DNA from: Methylobacterium sp. WSM2598
GTDB taxonomy: Bacteria; Pseudomonadota; Alphaproteobacteria; Rhizobiales; Beijerinckiaceae
Direction: 5' to 3'
DNA: 64,000 bases
Assembly (NCBI RefSeq): GCF_000379105.1
Contig: NZ_KB900609.1
Span: forward strand, 3,407,100-3,471,099
The translations under genes were made by a program, and so were the position numbers. Positions within the stretch are counted from its first letter, which is position 1. Each line of letters opens with the position of its first letter. This document shows positions 22,831 through 31,962 of the stretch, in pieces. A model generated the notes under the pieces. It saw only the letters and a program-made list of their open reading frames with translations. It had not been told where the DNA came from and made no database searches.

Positions 22831-24717
22831 ATGGCCCGCCTCGCCAATGTCACTCGTCGCGCCGGGATCTTCCATTTCCGGCGAGTCGTCCCACCCGACC
22901 TGCGTGCGCGCCTCCAGCGACGCGAACTCGTCCGCTCGCTCGGTACGACGATCCGCTCAGCTGCCAAGCTACGGGCCGACCTGCTATACCGCGCATCCGA
23001 ACGCCTTTTCGTCGCGGCTCGAATCATGCTGCCACAGGACCAGATCGCCCGCCTCGTCCAAGATTTCTACGAACTCGTTCTCGTTATAGACGACCACTGG
23101 CGCCTCCTCGGGGGAGCCTTGTCCGATGAGGACCACGCCGCCCACGCGGCCTACCTCGACGATCTCATCGTCGAGCATCGTGGCGCGCTCGCCCGCAACC
23201 AGTTTCGGGATATAGAGTGCGCAACCTCGATCATCCTATTGCGGCAGGGAATCGACCCAAAAACTCTGGGTCCGGGGGAGCATAACCAAATTAAGCAAGC
23301 CTTCCTGCGCGCGGGTATCGACCTCGCTCAGGAGCTGCGGGCCCGCTGCGACGGCGACTTCAACTACCAGCCGAAGGACAAGCTTCTCCAAACCTCACGA
23401 CTGACTGCGTCGGAGCACGGACCCTCCCTCACGATCGCGACAGCAACGACCGCGATCACGGCACTGTCGCCGTTCCTGCATCCGGTCAGGGTCACGCCCT
23501 CCCTGCCGAGGGTTGAGGCATCGACATCGTCGACCGGGCCCCTGCTGTCGGTCGTGGGTCAAGAGTTCCGCCGCGACCAGCAGGCGACGAAGACGTGGGA
23601 TGCTCAGACGGCGAATCAGGCCGGCGCCACCTATCGGCTCTTCATCGAGGTCTGCGAGGACCGGCCCCTGTCAGCCTACGGTCGGCTCGACGCTGACCGG
23701 TTCCGCAAGCAGGTGTCGCTGCTGCCCTTCGACTACAGCAAGGCCGTGCAGTACCGCGGTCTCAGCGTGCCGCAGATCGTTGAGAAGGCTGAGGCCGAGG
23801 CAGCGACGCGCCCGATCACGCGCCTCAATCAGCGCACCGTCAAACGGCACTTCTCCGCTCTTTCGGCGCTGTGGTCCTCGGCGCTCTCGGCCGGCACAGT
23901 CAGGGAGAACATCTTTTCGGGCTTCCGCTTCGTCGCAGCCAAGCGGGCTAAGGATCAGCGTCCCATGTGGACGCGGCCCGAACTGAAACAGCTGCTCTCA
24001 ACGCCAGTGTGGACGGGCTGCAAGTCGGACGTGCGGCGCGGGGAGCCGGGTTCCCTGGTGCTCCGCGACGAGTACTACTGGATCCCACTCATCGGCATCT
24101 TCTCCGGGATGCGCCAGGAGGAGATCTGTCAGCTGCACGTGGAAGACGTGCGCGAAGAGGACGGCATCACCTTCTTCGATCTGAATGAGCGCCCTCCGCG
24201 GAAGCTTAAAAACGCGACCGCAGTGCGCCGGGTGCCGGTCCACAAGGAGCTGGTGCGCCTCGGTCTGCTGGATCATGTCGCGGCCTGTCGCCGGGCCGGG
24301 GAGGCGCTGCTCTTCCCAAACCTCACCCGCGGCGGGGCCGATGCGCGACTCGGTCACGCCTTCTCGAAATGGTTCACGCGCTACCGCCAAGAGAAGGGCC
24401 TGTACCGACCCGGCCTCGATTTCCACGCACTGCGCCATACGGCTTCGACGCTCATGCACCAGGCCGGCGTCGCCGACTCCGTTGTCGACCACGTCACGGG
24501 GCACACCACCCCGGGCGAGACCAGCCGCTACACCAAGGGGTCGACCCTCGCGCAGCTGCAGGATGCCATCAACCGCATCGACCTCTATTTCGAAGTCACC
24601 ACCCTCGCCGCCGCGGACGGGCTGAAAGTCACCACGGGTCCAGGCCGTAAGCCGCACCCGAGCACGCGCACCAAAGGGCCAGCACAAAATCCGGTCCGTA
24701 AGACCCGCAAACGCTAG
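22831..24717 (+). CDS. Tyrosine recombinase/integrase of island B (628 aa)
   Basis: This large integrase has a long N-terminal region starting MARLANVTRRAGIFHFRRVV, the layout of DUF6538-type integrases. The C-terminal catalytic domain carries Arg in FSGMRQEEICQL, His-x-x-Arg in FHALRHTASTL, the second His in VTGHTTPGE and Tyr in SRYTKGS. It lies about 110 bases from the first tRNA end, so it is the likely recombinase of the island. The start ATG has GGAG upstream; a GTG at 22816 is an alternative. Confidence 0.9.
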   Translation: MARLANVTRRAGIFHFRRVVPPDLRARLQRRELVRSLGTTIRSAAKLRADLLYRASERLFVAARIMLPQDQIARLVQDFYELVLVIDDHWRLLGGALSDEDHAAHAAYLDDLIVEHRGALARNQFRDIECATSIILLRQGIDPKTLGPGEHNQIKQAFLRAGIDLAQELRARCDGDFNYQPKDKLLQTSRLTASEHGPSLTIATATTAITALSPFLHPVRVTPSLPRVEASTSSTGPLLSVVGQEFRRDQQATKTWDAQTANQAGATYRLFIEVCEDRPLSAYGRLDADRFRKQVSLLPFDYSKAVQYRGLSVPQIVEKAEAEAATRPITRLNQRTVKRHFSALSALWSSALSAGTVRENIFSGFRFVAAKRAKDQRPMWTRPELKQLLSTPVWTGCKSDVRRGEPGSLVLRDEYYWIPLIGIFSGMRQEEICQLHVEDVREEDGITFFDLNERPPRKLKNATAVRRVPVHKELVRLGLLDHVAACRRAGEALLFPNLTRGGADARLGHAFSKWFTRYRQEKGLYRPGLDFHALRHTASTLMHQAGVADSVVDHVTGHTTPGETSRYTKGSTLAQLQDAINRIDLYFEVTTLAAADGLKVTTGPGRKPHPSTRTKGPAQNPVRKTRKR

Positions 24718-25467
24718 CGGACCTTCATCGCGTCGCGCTCCTCGTACGCACGTCATTTCGCCATATCGGTGGATATGCCAGGCCCCTCACGGGCTCCGAG
24801 CCTCCACCGTTAGTCAGGCGGGATGGGGATCGCCGGATCAAGCGCCGAAGGGCATCGGCACCCAACGGCGGTCCGGTCTGCCGGGCTGCTCAGGATCGGG
24901 GGAACGGTCAGCATCCAAGCCCCCAAGACGACCGCCTGCTCCAAGGGTCCGGAGAGCAGGCATCCGTCCGCGTTGGCCGCCCGGTTGGGCGGGAAGCGGT
25001 GAGTAAAGGCCGATAGCCCAACCCCGGCCTGCCTGTCACAAGGTTTCACCTCCGGCCCCGGCTCCGACGGCCTCCCTCTTGGGAGATCCCCGCGAGCACT
25101 AGCTTTTGCCGGTTACCGGCGAAGCTGTGCCCTGTCGGGCACAACGGCACCTCGGGCCTCCCCTCCGGGGAGGAGACAAGGCAATCTCCGATCTCTCAAT
25201 CAAGAGAGATCGGCAAAGAGGTCTACCGGCGACCCACACTGATCCTACCGGCGCGCCTGATATCCATACCCTAACATCCGCCGCGCCCTCATGCCGGCAG
25301 CGTGTCAGCCTTCGTCTCCCGTTAGATTTAGGCGTAATTCACACCTAGATCTGAGCCATGGGCAATCTAGTTCTAAGAAACAGCATGCTGAACTAAGCCG
25401 ATCCGGCATCTCGCTGTGCGGCTAAGTATCTGTTCTGGCTCATTTTTTTATAGGGCGCGTGGCCGCT
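24718..25467. other. Gene-free 750 bp carrying a cluster of four hairpins (25108-25213)
   Basis: No convincing frame is seen. Four perfect hairpins follow each other: GCCGGT-T-ACCGGC (25108-25120), GTGCCC-TGTC-GGGCAC (25127-25142), CCTCCCC-TCC-GGGGAGG (25157-25173) and a 10-bp stem CCGATCTCTC (25188-25213). They have different sequences, so they are not a simple repeat. The stretch could be a structured RNA, an origin-like or recombination site, or stacked terminators between the convergent integrase and DnaX-like genes. Confidence 0.45.
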
Positions 25468-27567
25468 TCAGCTCTTAGCCCCCGCCGCACCTCGCGTCCA
25501 CCATCCCCGCCAACGCCGCTTCCGCGCTCGAGCATCCAGCGGCCACGAGTCCCGCAGTTCGTCCCGTGCCTTGGCGAGAATCGCCCCCGGTGCGGCAGCC
25601 TTATCAATCGCCAGACGTGCCAACGAAGCCGCGCGCCGTTCCCTCTCCCTCTCGCGATCTTGGTGCTCGCGCTCCTCCCAACCGGAGGCGACGTAGCGCC
25701 AGGCATGGTCGCGCAGCGCCGACAGGAACGTCATCCGCTCCTCGTGGCAACGACGCTGTGCGCCCTCGCCGATCCCCTGCGACACCCAGAAACGTCGGCC
25801 ACCCGGCGGGACGGCCCCGATCGGTCGCCGCCATCGTGACGGTACCCGCAATAGATCCAGCACCACCCCTTCTCGGCCATGTTCGTCGCGAGCCCTGCAA
25901 TCCGGATCCAGGCCGCGGCAGAGGTACCGCATGTAGCGGAAGTGTAGTCGGTGGTGGCGTGCTTCCGGCAAGTTCATCAGACGCCCGACGCGCAGAGTTC
26001 GGCTGTGACCGGGTGGCAGATGCCCTCGCCGGAAGTTGTGCAGCAGCCAACGCCGAACTTCCACGCGCTGCTCGTCCGGGGCGTGCAGGAGGATGTCCGT
26101 CCGGCCACGCGGCCCGAACTCGTGCACGTAGATCCAGTGCCAAGCACCGCGGCCTCGCAGCTTCATGCTCAGTCGCTGGAGCAAGGTGCCGACGATCTCT
26201 GCGGCTGTCCTGTCGCCGACCCATCCCTCCACATGTCGGATCGTCACCCTCATGTTGAACCAAACGCCAAATTCCTGCCCCATGAAGGATGCTGCATCCC
26301 AAAGTACACAGGCCTGCGCGTAGGTGAGATGCTCAGCCACCGTTCCCGCACCGATCGCCTTCGCAGGCGTCTGAGCACGCGGACGCCGGGGGCGCTTCAT
26401 CGATCTATCTGCCGTATCCCCAGGCCCGGTAGCGCCCCGCGCTTCGCTGGGCACCGGCAAAGGGCCGAGGTACCCGTGAAAGCGGCTGATCAGTAACGCT
26501 AGGTCTGACGCGCTCGCCTGCCGCGCCGTGCTCGACCGCCACAGCTCCGCCAGCCGTTCAGTGAAGCTCGGCACGTCCGTCCGCGCCGCGGCCGCCCTCG
26601 CCGTCAACGCCTCCACCAGCACTCGGCGGTCTGTCACGCTCACGCGGTCGTGAATCGCGTGCGGTCGCTCGACCCTGTGCACCTCATTAAACAGCAGGTA
26701 GATCAGCAGCTCTTCGACCAGGCGGATCTTCCGCTCCGGGGCCGCCACCCACCCTTCCAACAAGTGTAGCTGCTGCTCCAGCGGGCCACCTGTCAGGGCA
26801 ACCTTCAGATAGGCTGGCACCACGTCGGCATGATCCAGATCGAGGGCGCGGCGCACGCCGTCATACGTCAGGCTGCCGAAGTCCTTCACCCTCTCCAAGT
26901 CGCGGATCAGCCGGCGCGGCGACCCACGTCCCGTCTCGACCAGCAACTGCAGCGCGGCCGCCTCCGGCTTCAGTCCTTCGTGGTGGCAGACCTTGTTCAG
27001 GTATGTCAGCGCATCTTCGTCGGAGATCGGGCGGATCTCGATTCGCAGGCTGCGCGTCAGCACCGCCTCCGGGATCGCCTCTAGGTCCGTCGTCAGCAGC
27101 ATAAATACGGTGGTGCTGTTTGGCTCCTCAAGACGCGACAGCAGCGCGTCGAAGGCGGCACCCGTCATGCGGTGCGCTTCATCCAGCGCGAAGATCTTCC
27201 GGTACCTGCGGCTCCCCGAAGTGCTTGAGGCGCGCACCAGCTGACGCGCGTCTTCAATGCCGCCCTGCGATGCACAGGGGTGCTCTTTGTAGTAAAAGTC
27301 GTTCTTCGGGTTGAACTCTCGGCAGATGTCACAACTCAGGCACGGGGAGCCATCTACCGGTGCCCGGCAGTTCAAGGCATTTCCGAGCACGCGGGCTATC
27401 GTCGTCTTCCCGCATCCCGACGGTCCGTGCAGCAGCAGGGTCTTAACCTGGCGCTCTCTGACACGCTCCTTGCACCACGCGATGGCCCCGTCCTGCCCGA
27501 CGATGTCCGCGAACACGCGTGGACGGTATTTCTCGTCCCAGCTCCTCGGTCCTGGTGAATCCGACAT
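25468..27567 (-). CDS. DnaX-like AAA+ clamp loader with an extra C-terminal domain
   Basis: This protein of 699 residues starts MSDSPGPRSWDEKYRPRVFA. It has the DnaX N-terminal box (KYRPRVFADIVGQDGA), Walker A GPSGCGKTT near residue 48, a zinc module with spaced cysteines near residues 76-82, Walker B FALDEAH near residue 128 and a sensor-like TRSLRIEIRP. The clamp-loader collar-like helices follow to about residue 365. Beyond residue 410 comes a domain not found in DnaX (FGVWFNMRVTIRHVEGW, then WIYVHEFGPRGRTDILLHAP), reminiscent of plasmid or phage Rep proteins. It is divergent from the clamp-like gene and shares the intergenic region. Confidence 0.75.
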   Translation of the reverse strand: MSDSPGPRSWDEKYRPRVFADIVGQDGAIAWCKERVRERQVKTLLLHGPSGCGKTTIARVLGNALNCRAPVDGSPCLSCDICREFNPKNDFYYKEHPCASQGGIEDARQLVRASSTSGSRRYRKIFALDEAHRMTGAAFDALLSRLEEPNSTTVFMLLTTDLEAIPEAVLTRSLRIEIRPISDEDALTYLNKVCHHEGLKPEAAALQLLVETGRGSPRRLIRDLERVKDFGSLTYDGVRRALDLDHADVVPAYLKVALTGGPLEQQLHLLEGWVAAPERKIRLVEELLIYLLFNEVHRVERPHAIHDRVSVTDRRVLVEALTARAAAARTDVPSFTERLAELWRSSTARQASASDLALLISRFHGYLGPLPVPSEARGATGPGDTADRSMKRPRRPRAQTPAKAIGAGTVAEHLTYAQACVLWDAASFMGQEFGVWFNMRVTIRHVEGWVGDRTAAEIVGTLLQRLSMKLRGRGAWHWIYVHEFGPRGRTDILLHAPDEQRVEVRRWLLHNFRRGHLPPGHSRTLRVGRLMNLPEARHHRLHFRYMRYLCRGLDPDCRARDEHGREGVVLDLLRVPSRWRRPIGAVPPGGRRFWVSQGIGEGAQRRCHEERMTFLSALRDHAWRYVASGWEEREHQDRERERERRAASLARLAIDKAAAPGAILAKARDELRDSWPLDARARKRRWRGWWTRGAAGAKS

Positions 27568-27683
27568 GCCTCCGCGCATCCTCGCTTGTCGACACCAACC
27601 GGACCGCCGGTCAGCTTGTGCTGGCTCAGCTTCGCCTTTAGTCGTTTCCCCCGGTGACACTCAACGGACACGATGCCCGGCCC

Positions 27684-29078
27684 ATGGACGCTGCCGACAC
27701 GGTCGAACTGGACGACGACATCGAGCCGCAGCAGGAGCTTTCGCCACCGGTCACGCAGGCTCTCGCGGCGCTACGGGAGCAGAAAAAGCACGCTGCCACC
27801 CTGTTAGCCGCGCTGCACGCCGTGTTCGCCGGCATCGAGGCCACGCAGGCCTTCATCGAGGATCAGGTCTACCGATTCTCGGTCAATGGAGACGAACTCC
27901 GGGCAGCTCTCATTGCTACCGGTTTCGTACAACCCAAGGGTCTTAAGAAGGAGCAGCGGCTGGCCAATCAGGTCCAGTGCACGTTCTCGCAGGACAGGTT
28001 GCGCCTCACGACGCACAGCAAGACCCTCTTCTGCACCACGGAAATCCCGCTGGCGTTCGCGCCAGGTGCTTTGATCGAGGAGGGTCTCAGTTTCAGGCTT
28101 CTATACGCCAAGATGCGCGACGCCTTCGCGCATCCCAAGCATCCGATCACCTTCGCATCAACACTGATGCTCGGCTTTCATCCAATCGAGCAGTACCTTG
28201 CCGTCTATCTTGAAACCGGGGAAATTCCCCTCGCGACGGCCGCGGCATCTCCCATGGACGAACCCTGGAGCACCGAGACCTTCTCGCCTCCCCACCGCAT
28301 CAGGCCTGACGTTCTGGTGCAAGGCCTCCAGGCCATCTTCATCAGCCTTGGGAGACACGACAAAGATCCTCGGTACCAAGTAGTCGAGGTCTCGGGCGGG
28401 CGCATGCGGGCCGCCGCGCAGGATACCTGTTCGGTTTACACCCACCCCGCGCTCGAAGGTCTGTCCCTCACCCTTCACGCGGGCGACGCGTTCCAACTCG
28501 CCGACGTCCTACAGCGATTTCGTTCCGAAAATACGACACTGTCTAGCTCGGACAACTGGCATCGTCTGGAGGACGGCACGCTGACACTGCTCATCAGACG
28601 GCCTGGCCATCCAATCGTCTCACGCATAGACCGCACGATAATGGAAGCTGATGAGGATGCTCTCGCCAGAGTTTCTGCTGACCGTGAGCGTCTCTGGCAG
28701 ATACTCACTCCGTTTCTCTACTTTCTGCGTATCCGGCAAGACGAAAGGCTCGGGAGCATCAGTTTCCCTGACCTGCAGCACGACCCTGGTCGGAAGGGCG
28801 AGAAGGTGGAGCTAATTCTGTCAGCGAAGTCCCGCTTCGAGTCTGAAGTCGAGCCCAAGCAGCGGATGCTGGTCGTTCCATCGGTTTGCCTGCTCGACTC
28901 GCAAGCACAATCTGCCGCTTCGACGCCCTGGCTAGTCGATTTTGTCCATCTCGAGCGTTTGATCCGGTGGTCACGGCGTGACCGTCTCGACTTGCATCTT
29001 AGCGACGGCGGCCTGCTCGTTACCGACGGCGGAGAGGACTGGGAAGTCCGCAGCCTGCTTCTGACTCATCAGCTGTAA
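27684..29078 (+). CDS. Remote beta-sliding-clamp-like protein (464 aa)
   Basis: After about 65 residues of polar/helical leader the protein shows three repeats of a clamp-like pattern. Repeat 1 has YRFSVNGDELRAALIATG, then FSQDRLRLTTHSKTLFCTTE and an EGLSFRLLYAKMRDAF segment. Repeat 2 has HRIRPDVLVQGLQAIFISLG, then VVEVSGGRMRAAAQDTCSVY. Repeat 3 begins DRERLWQILTPFLYFLRI and ends in DWEVRSLLLTHQL, where DnaN ends in LLMPVRL-like sequence. Family membership is inferred by eye. The ATG at 27684 is preferred; a GTG at 27654 is possible. It is divergent from the clamp-loader gene. Confidence 0.6.
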   Translation: MDAADTVELDDDIEPQQELSPPVTQALAALREQKKHAATLLAALHAVFAGIEATQAFIEDQVYRFSVNGDELRAALIATGFVQPKGLKKEQRLANQVQCTFSQDRLRLTTHSKTLFCTTEIPLAFAPGALIEEGLSFRLLYAKMRDAFAHPKHPITFASTLMLGFHPIEQYLAVYLETGEIPLATAAASPMDEPWSTETFSPPHRIRPDVLVQGLQAIFISLGRHDKDPRYQVVEVSGGRMRAAAQDTCSVYTHPALEGLSLTLHAGDAFQLADVLQRFRSENTTLSSSDNWHRLEDGTLTLLIRRPGHPIVSRIDRTIMEADEDALARVSADRERLWQILTPFLYFLRIRQDERLGSISFPDLQHDPGRKGEKVELILSAKSRFESEVEPKQRMLVVPSVCLLDSQAQSAASTPWLVDFVHLERLIRWSRRDRLDLHLSDGGLLVTDGGEDWEVRSLLLTHQL

Positions 29079-29094
29079 AGCGAACTCATTACCC

Positions 29095-29180
29095 ACAAAA
29101 CGCTCGGGGTGTGCGGCCACAAGGCAATCTCGGCTCGCTGGTCGGATTGCTACATACAAAGACAACCCCTGTGACCCTGG
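29095..29180. repeat. Diverged direct repeat, copy 1
   Basis: This 86-base stretch aligns without gaps to 41295-41380 at about 70 percent identity. The best blocks are ACAAAACGCT, GCTACATACA and ACAACCCCTGT, at identical offsets. Each copy lies just after a rightward gene. On the minus strand both copies can be read as a related short peptide ending ...TP-x-AFC, so a decayed or tiny gene is possible. Confidence 0.6.
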
Positions 29181-29225
29181 CTCGAAAGGTGACCCGCTGG
29201 TCTACCGTCGGTAGCGTCCACGGAC

Positions 29226-30571
29226 GAGGTGTAATTTTCAGGGGGTCCGGGGTGGGGCTTGGAGTGGCCATCGGAGCTGGCGGCTAAGGTGGAGTTTGCG
29301 GACTTCAACCCGAGCCAGGAGCACCCGATGACCGACGACAGAGTGGCACTGATCGAGGCGCTGCAGAAGGCCGACGACGGCAACTTCCTGCGCAGCCTCG
29401 CCGAGACCGTCCTGCAGATCCTGATGGAGGCAGACGTGGAGGGCCTGATCGGGGCGGGCCGCTACGAGCGCACGGGCGAGCGCAGCACCTACCGCAACGG
29501 CTACCGCGAGCGCAGCCTCGACACGCGGCTGGGCTCGCTCAACCTCAAGATCCCCAAGCTGCGCACCGGCAGCTACTTCCCAGGCTTCCTGGAGCCGAGG
29601 AAGACGGTCGAGAAGGCGCTGGTGGCGGTGATCCAGGAGGCGTGGATCGCCGGCGTCTCGACCCGGCGCGTGGACGAGCTTGTGCAGGCCATGGGCCTGT
29701 CGGGCATCTCGAAGTCGAGCGTGTCCAAGCTGTGCAAGGACATCGATGAGCGCGTCACGGCGTTCCTGACGCGTCCGCTCTCTGGCGCGTGGCCCTATCT
29801 GTGGCTCGACGCCACCTACCTGAAGGTGCGTGAGGGCGGGCGCATCGTGTCGGTGGCCGCCATAGTCGCCGTAGCGGTGGACACCGAGGGCCGGCGGGAG
29901 ATCGTCGGGCTGCACATCGGCCCATCCGAGGCCGAGGTGTTCTGGACCGACTTCCTGCGCAGCTTGGTCAAGCGCGGGCTGTCGGGCGTGCAACTCGTGA
30001 TCTCGGATGCCCACGAGGGTCTCAAGGCCGCGATCCGCCGGGTGCTCAAGGCGACGTGGCAGCGGTGTCGTGTTCATTGGACCCGCAATGCCCTGGCGTA
30101 TGTGCCGCGCGCCCAGCAGACGATGGTCGCGGCGGGCCTGCGTCACGCCTTCCAACAGACGGATCAGGCCGCGGCCCGCGCTGCGCTCCACCAACTCGCC
30201 GAGCAGCTGCACACCCGCTGGCCGAAGCTTCACGGCTTCATCGCCGAAACCTGCGAGGACGTTCTAGCCTACATGACCTTCCCGGCCCAGCATCGCAGTA
30301 AATTGCATTCGACAAACCCGCTTGAACGCCTGAACAAGGAGATCAAGCGACGCGCTGATGTGGTCGGGATCTTTCCCAATACCGACTCGATCCAGCGCCT
30401 GATCGGCGCGGTGTTGCTGGAAGCCAACGACGAGTGGCAGCTGCAGCACCGCTACATGCAGGTCGAGGGCATGGCCGGCCTCACGTCGGCGTTGATCGAG
30501 GAGGCGATCACTCTTCCACCGCAAGCCGCCTGACCGATGGCCGCTCCAACTCCACCCCGAAAGTCCACCTC
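29226..30571 (+). mobile_element. IS256-family insertion sequence
   Basis: The transposase gene is bracketed by imperfect inverted repeats. The left end reads GAGGTGTAATTTTCAGGGGG at 29226 and the right end, read on the other strand from 30571, is GAGGTGGACTTTCGGGGTGG. Flanking 8-bp duplications are not obvious, so the exact ends could be a few bases further out. It separates the clamp-like gene from a gene that has lost its 5' end. Confidence 0.75.
29328..30533 (+). CDS. IS256-family transposase
   Basis: The 401-aa protein is full length. Hallmarks are ERTGERSTYRNGYRERSLDT, IPKLRTGSYFPGFLEPRK, the first catalytic Asp in WPYLWLDATYLKVREGG, the second in LVISDAHEGLKAAI, and the Glu in STNPLERLNKEIKRR. 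It appears intact and may be active. Confidence 0.95.
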   Translation: MTDDRVALIEALQKADDGNFLRSLAETVLQILMEADVEGLIGAGRYERTGERSTYRNGYRERSLDTRLGSLNLKIPKLRTGSYFPGFLEPRKTVEKALVAVIQEAWIAGVSTRRVDELVQAMGLSGISKSSVSKLCKDIDERVTAFLTRPLSGAWPYLWLDATYLKVREGGRIVSVAAIVAVAVDTEGRREIVGLHIGPSEAEVFWTDFLRSLVKRGLSGVQLVISDAHEGLKAAIRRVLKATWQRCRVHWTRNALAYVPRAQQTMVAAGLRHAFQQTDQAAARAALHQLAEQLHTRWPKLHGFIAETCEDVLAYMTFPAQHRSKLHSTNPLERLNKEIKRRADVVGIFPNTDSIQRLIGAVLLEANDEWQLQHRYMQVEGMAGLTSALIEEAITLPPQAA

Positions 30572-30612
30572 ATTGACGGACGTGACCCTACCGTCCGTCA
30601 TCGTGCACGTTG

Positions 30613-30918
30613 TAGCCCAGCCGGCGCTGCTACCGCCTGCAGCAGCTCCTGCTTCGTCGGCAGCAAACCTGGGCGCGCGGTGCCCGTGCCTGCGGCGTCA
30701 CTCGCGCGCAGGAACAGGAGGCCACCCTCGATGCTGCCATTCGAGACGCCGCCGTGACGCTCATCGCCGCGCCGGCTCACACTCTCGGCAGCATACGCAC
30801 CAAGCTCCTCGTCCTCCTCGCCGTGCAGGAACCCGGCGAAGCCTTCCGCGACAGCTCGCCCTGGCGTGAGCTGCGGCTCATCCTCGCTGATCTGAGCCGC
30901 TACACAGATCGGCTCTGA
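30613..30918 (+). pseudogene. 5'-truncated hypothetical gene next to the IS256 copy
   Basis: The frame after a TAG near 30610 reads YRLQQLLLRRQQTWARGARA and ends GEAFRDSSPWRELRLILADL, YTDRL. The C-terminus is convincingly protein-like, but no start codon is present before the conserved part and the IS lies 42 bases upstream. It is most likely the 3' remnant of a gene truncated on IS insertion or by a linked deletion. The function is unknown. Confidence 0.5.
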
Positions 30919-31095
30919 CCCGCACACTGCGGCTGCGAAACGCTCCACCCCTGGCGTGAGAAGAGCGGACGCGGCCCTGTCAGCGAGCTGCTTTCCCCGC
31001 CATATTCTCGCATACCCCCGTGTGATGATGGCGGACCCGAAAAACTCCCGCGATTCTGTTAACTTGTGAACAATCGCGTGGGCACCAGATCGTGT

Positions 31096-31962
31096 ATGGC
31101 ACCGTGGAAGAGACCCACCGTGCCCCCTCACCGACCCACTCCCGCCGCCTGCTCACCCGCGCCGCGAGGCAATCTCCTGTTGGAGACTCTCGACGTGGGC
31201 GATCACGCCCTCGTCGCCACGCACCTGCAGGCGGGCGAGCGATCACGTGGCGACATAGTGTTCCGCGCCGGTCACGACGTCTCGCATGTCATCTTCCCCC
31301 TCCAGGGCACTGTCGTGACGCTACTCGTGCCTGTGCGCGACGGGCGCTTCATCGAAACCGCTACGGTCGGGTACGAGGGCGCCGTCGGCGGGGTTGTCAG
31401 CGAAGGCTACCTGCCAGCCTTCAGCCAGGCCGTCGTCCAGATCGCCGGGCCCGTCCTGCACATCGAGGCATCCCGCCTGCAGGAGGCCAAGCTCGCCTCG
31501 CCGACGCTGCGCGACCTGTTCGTTCGCTACGCCGACTGCCTGCTCGCCCAGGTGCTGCAGTCGGTGACATGCACCCTCGTCCATCCCATCGAGGAGCGCT
31601 GCCTGCGCTGGCTCCTCACCCTCCAGGACCGGCTCGGGACGCCGATCCTTCCAGTCACCCACGAGCTGCTCGCCGACATGCTCGGCGTGCGCCGAAGCTA
31701 CCTCACCCGCATCCTCGGCGACCTGCAGCGCCGCGGCCTCATCCGGATCGGTCACGGCCGCGTGACACTTCCGGACCGGAACGCCGCTGAACGGGCCTGC
31801 TGCGAGTGCCACGCTCGCGTACGCGACCACTTCCGCACGAGCCTGGGCGCCACCTACGCTTCCAGCGGCCGCATTGTCGCCATCGACGTCACTTCTCAAC
31901 CGAACGGCGTGCCCAATCCGCTTACCGCTCCGTCGCACCAACCCCTCGCACCAACACCATGA
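31096..31962 (+). CDS. Crp/Fnr-family transcriptional regulator
   Basis: The N-terminal cNMP-binding-like barrel has LQAGERSRGDIVFRAGHDVS then HVIFPLQGTVVTLL. The C-terminal winged helix has LPVTHELLADMLGVRRSYLT then RILGDLQRRGLIRIGHGRV. No Fnr-type Cys cluster is obvious at the N-terminus. Its TGA overlaps the ATG of the sensor kinase, so it is co-translated with a two-component pair. An upstream GTG at 31066 is an alternative start. Confidence 0.85.
   Translation: MAPWKRPTVPPHRPTPAACSPAPRGNLLLETLDVGDHALVATHLQAGERSRGDIVFRAGHDVSHVIFPLQGTVVTLLVPVRDGRFIETATVGYEGAVGGVVSEGYLPAFSQAVVQIAGPVLHIEASRLQEAKLASPTLRDLFVRYADCLLAQVLQSVTCTLVHPIEERCLRWLLTLQDRLGTPILPVTHELLADMLGVRRSYLTRILGDLQRRGLIRIGHGRVTLPDRNAAERACCECHARVRDHFRTSLGATYASSGRIVAIDVTSQPNGVPNPLTAPSHQPLAPTP

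Noticed and set aside
25140..25215. CRISPR array suggested by repeated hairpins
   Set aside because: The four stems differ in sequence and spacing, and there are no direct repeats with spacers or cas genes.
27684..29078. Anti-restriction or plasmid partition protein
   Set aside because: No ParB, ArdC or ArdA motifs; the three-fold repeated pattern and ending fit a clamp-like fold better.
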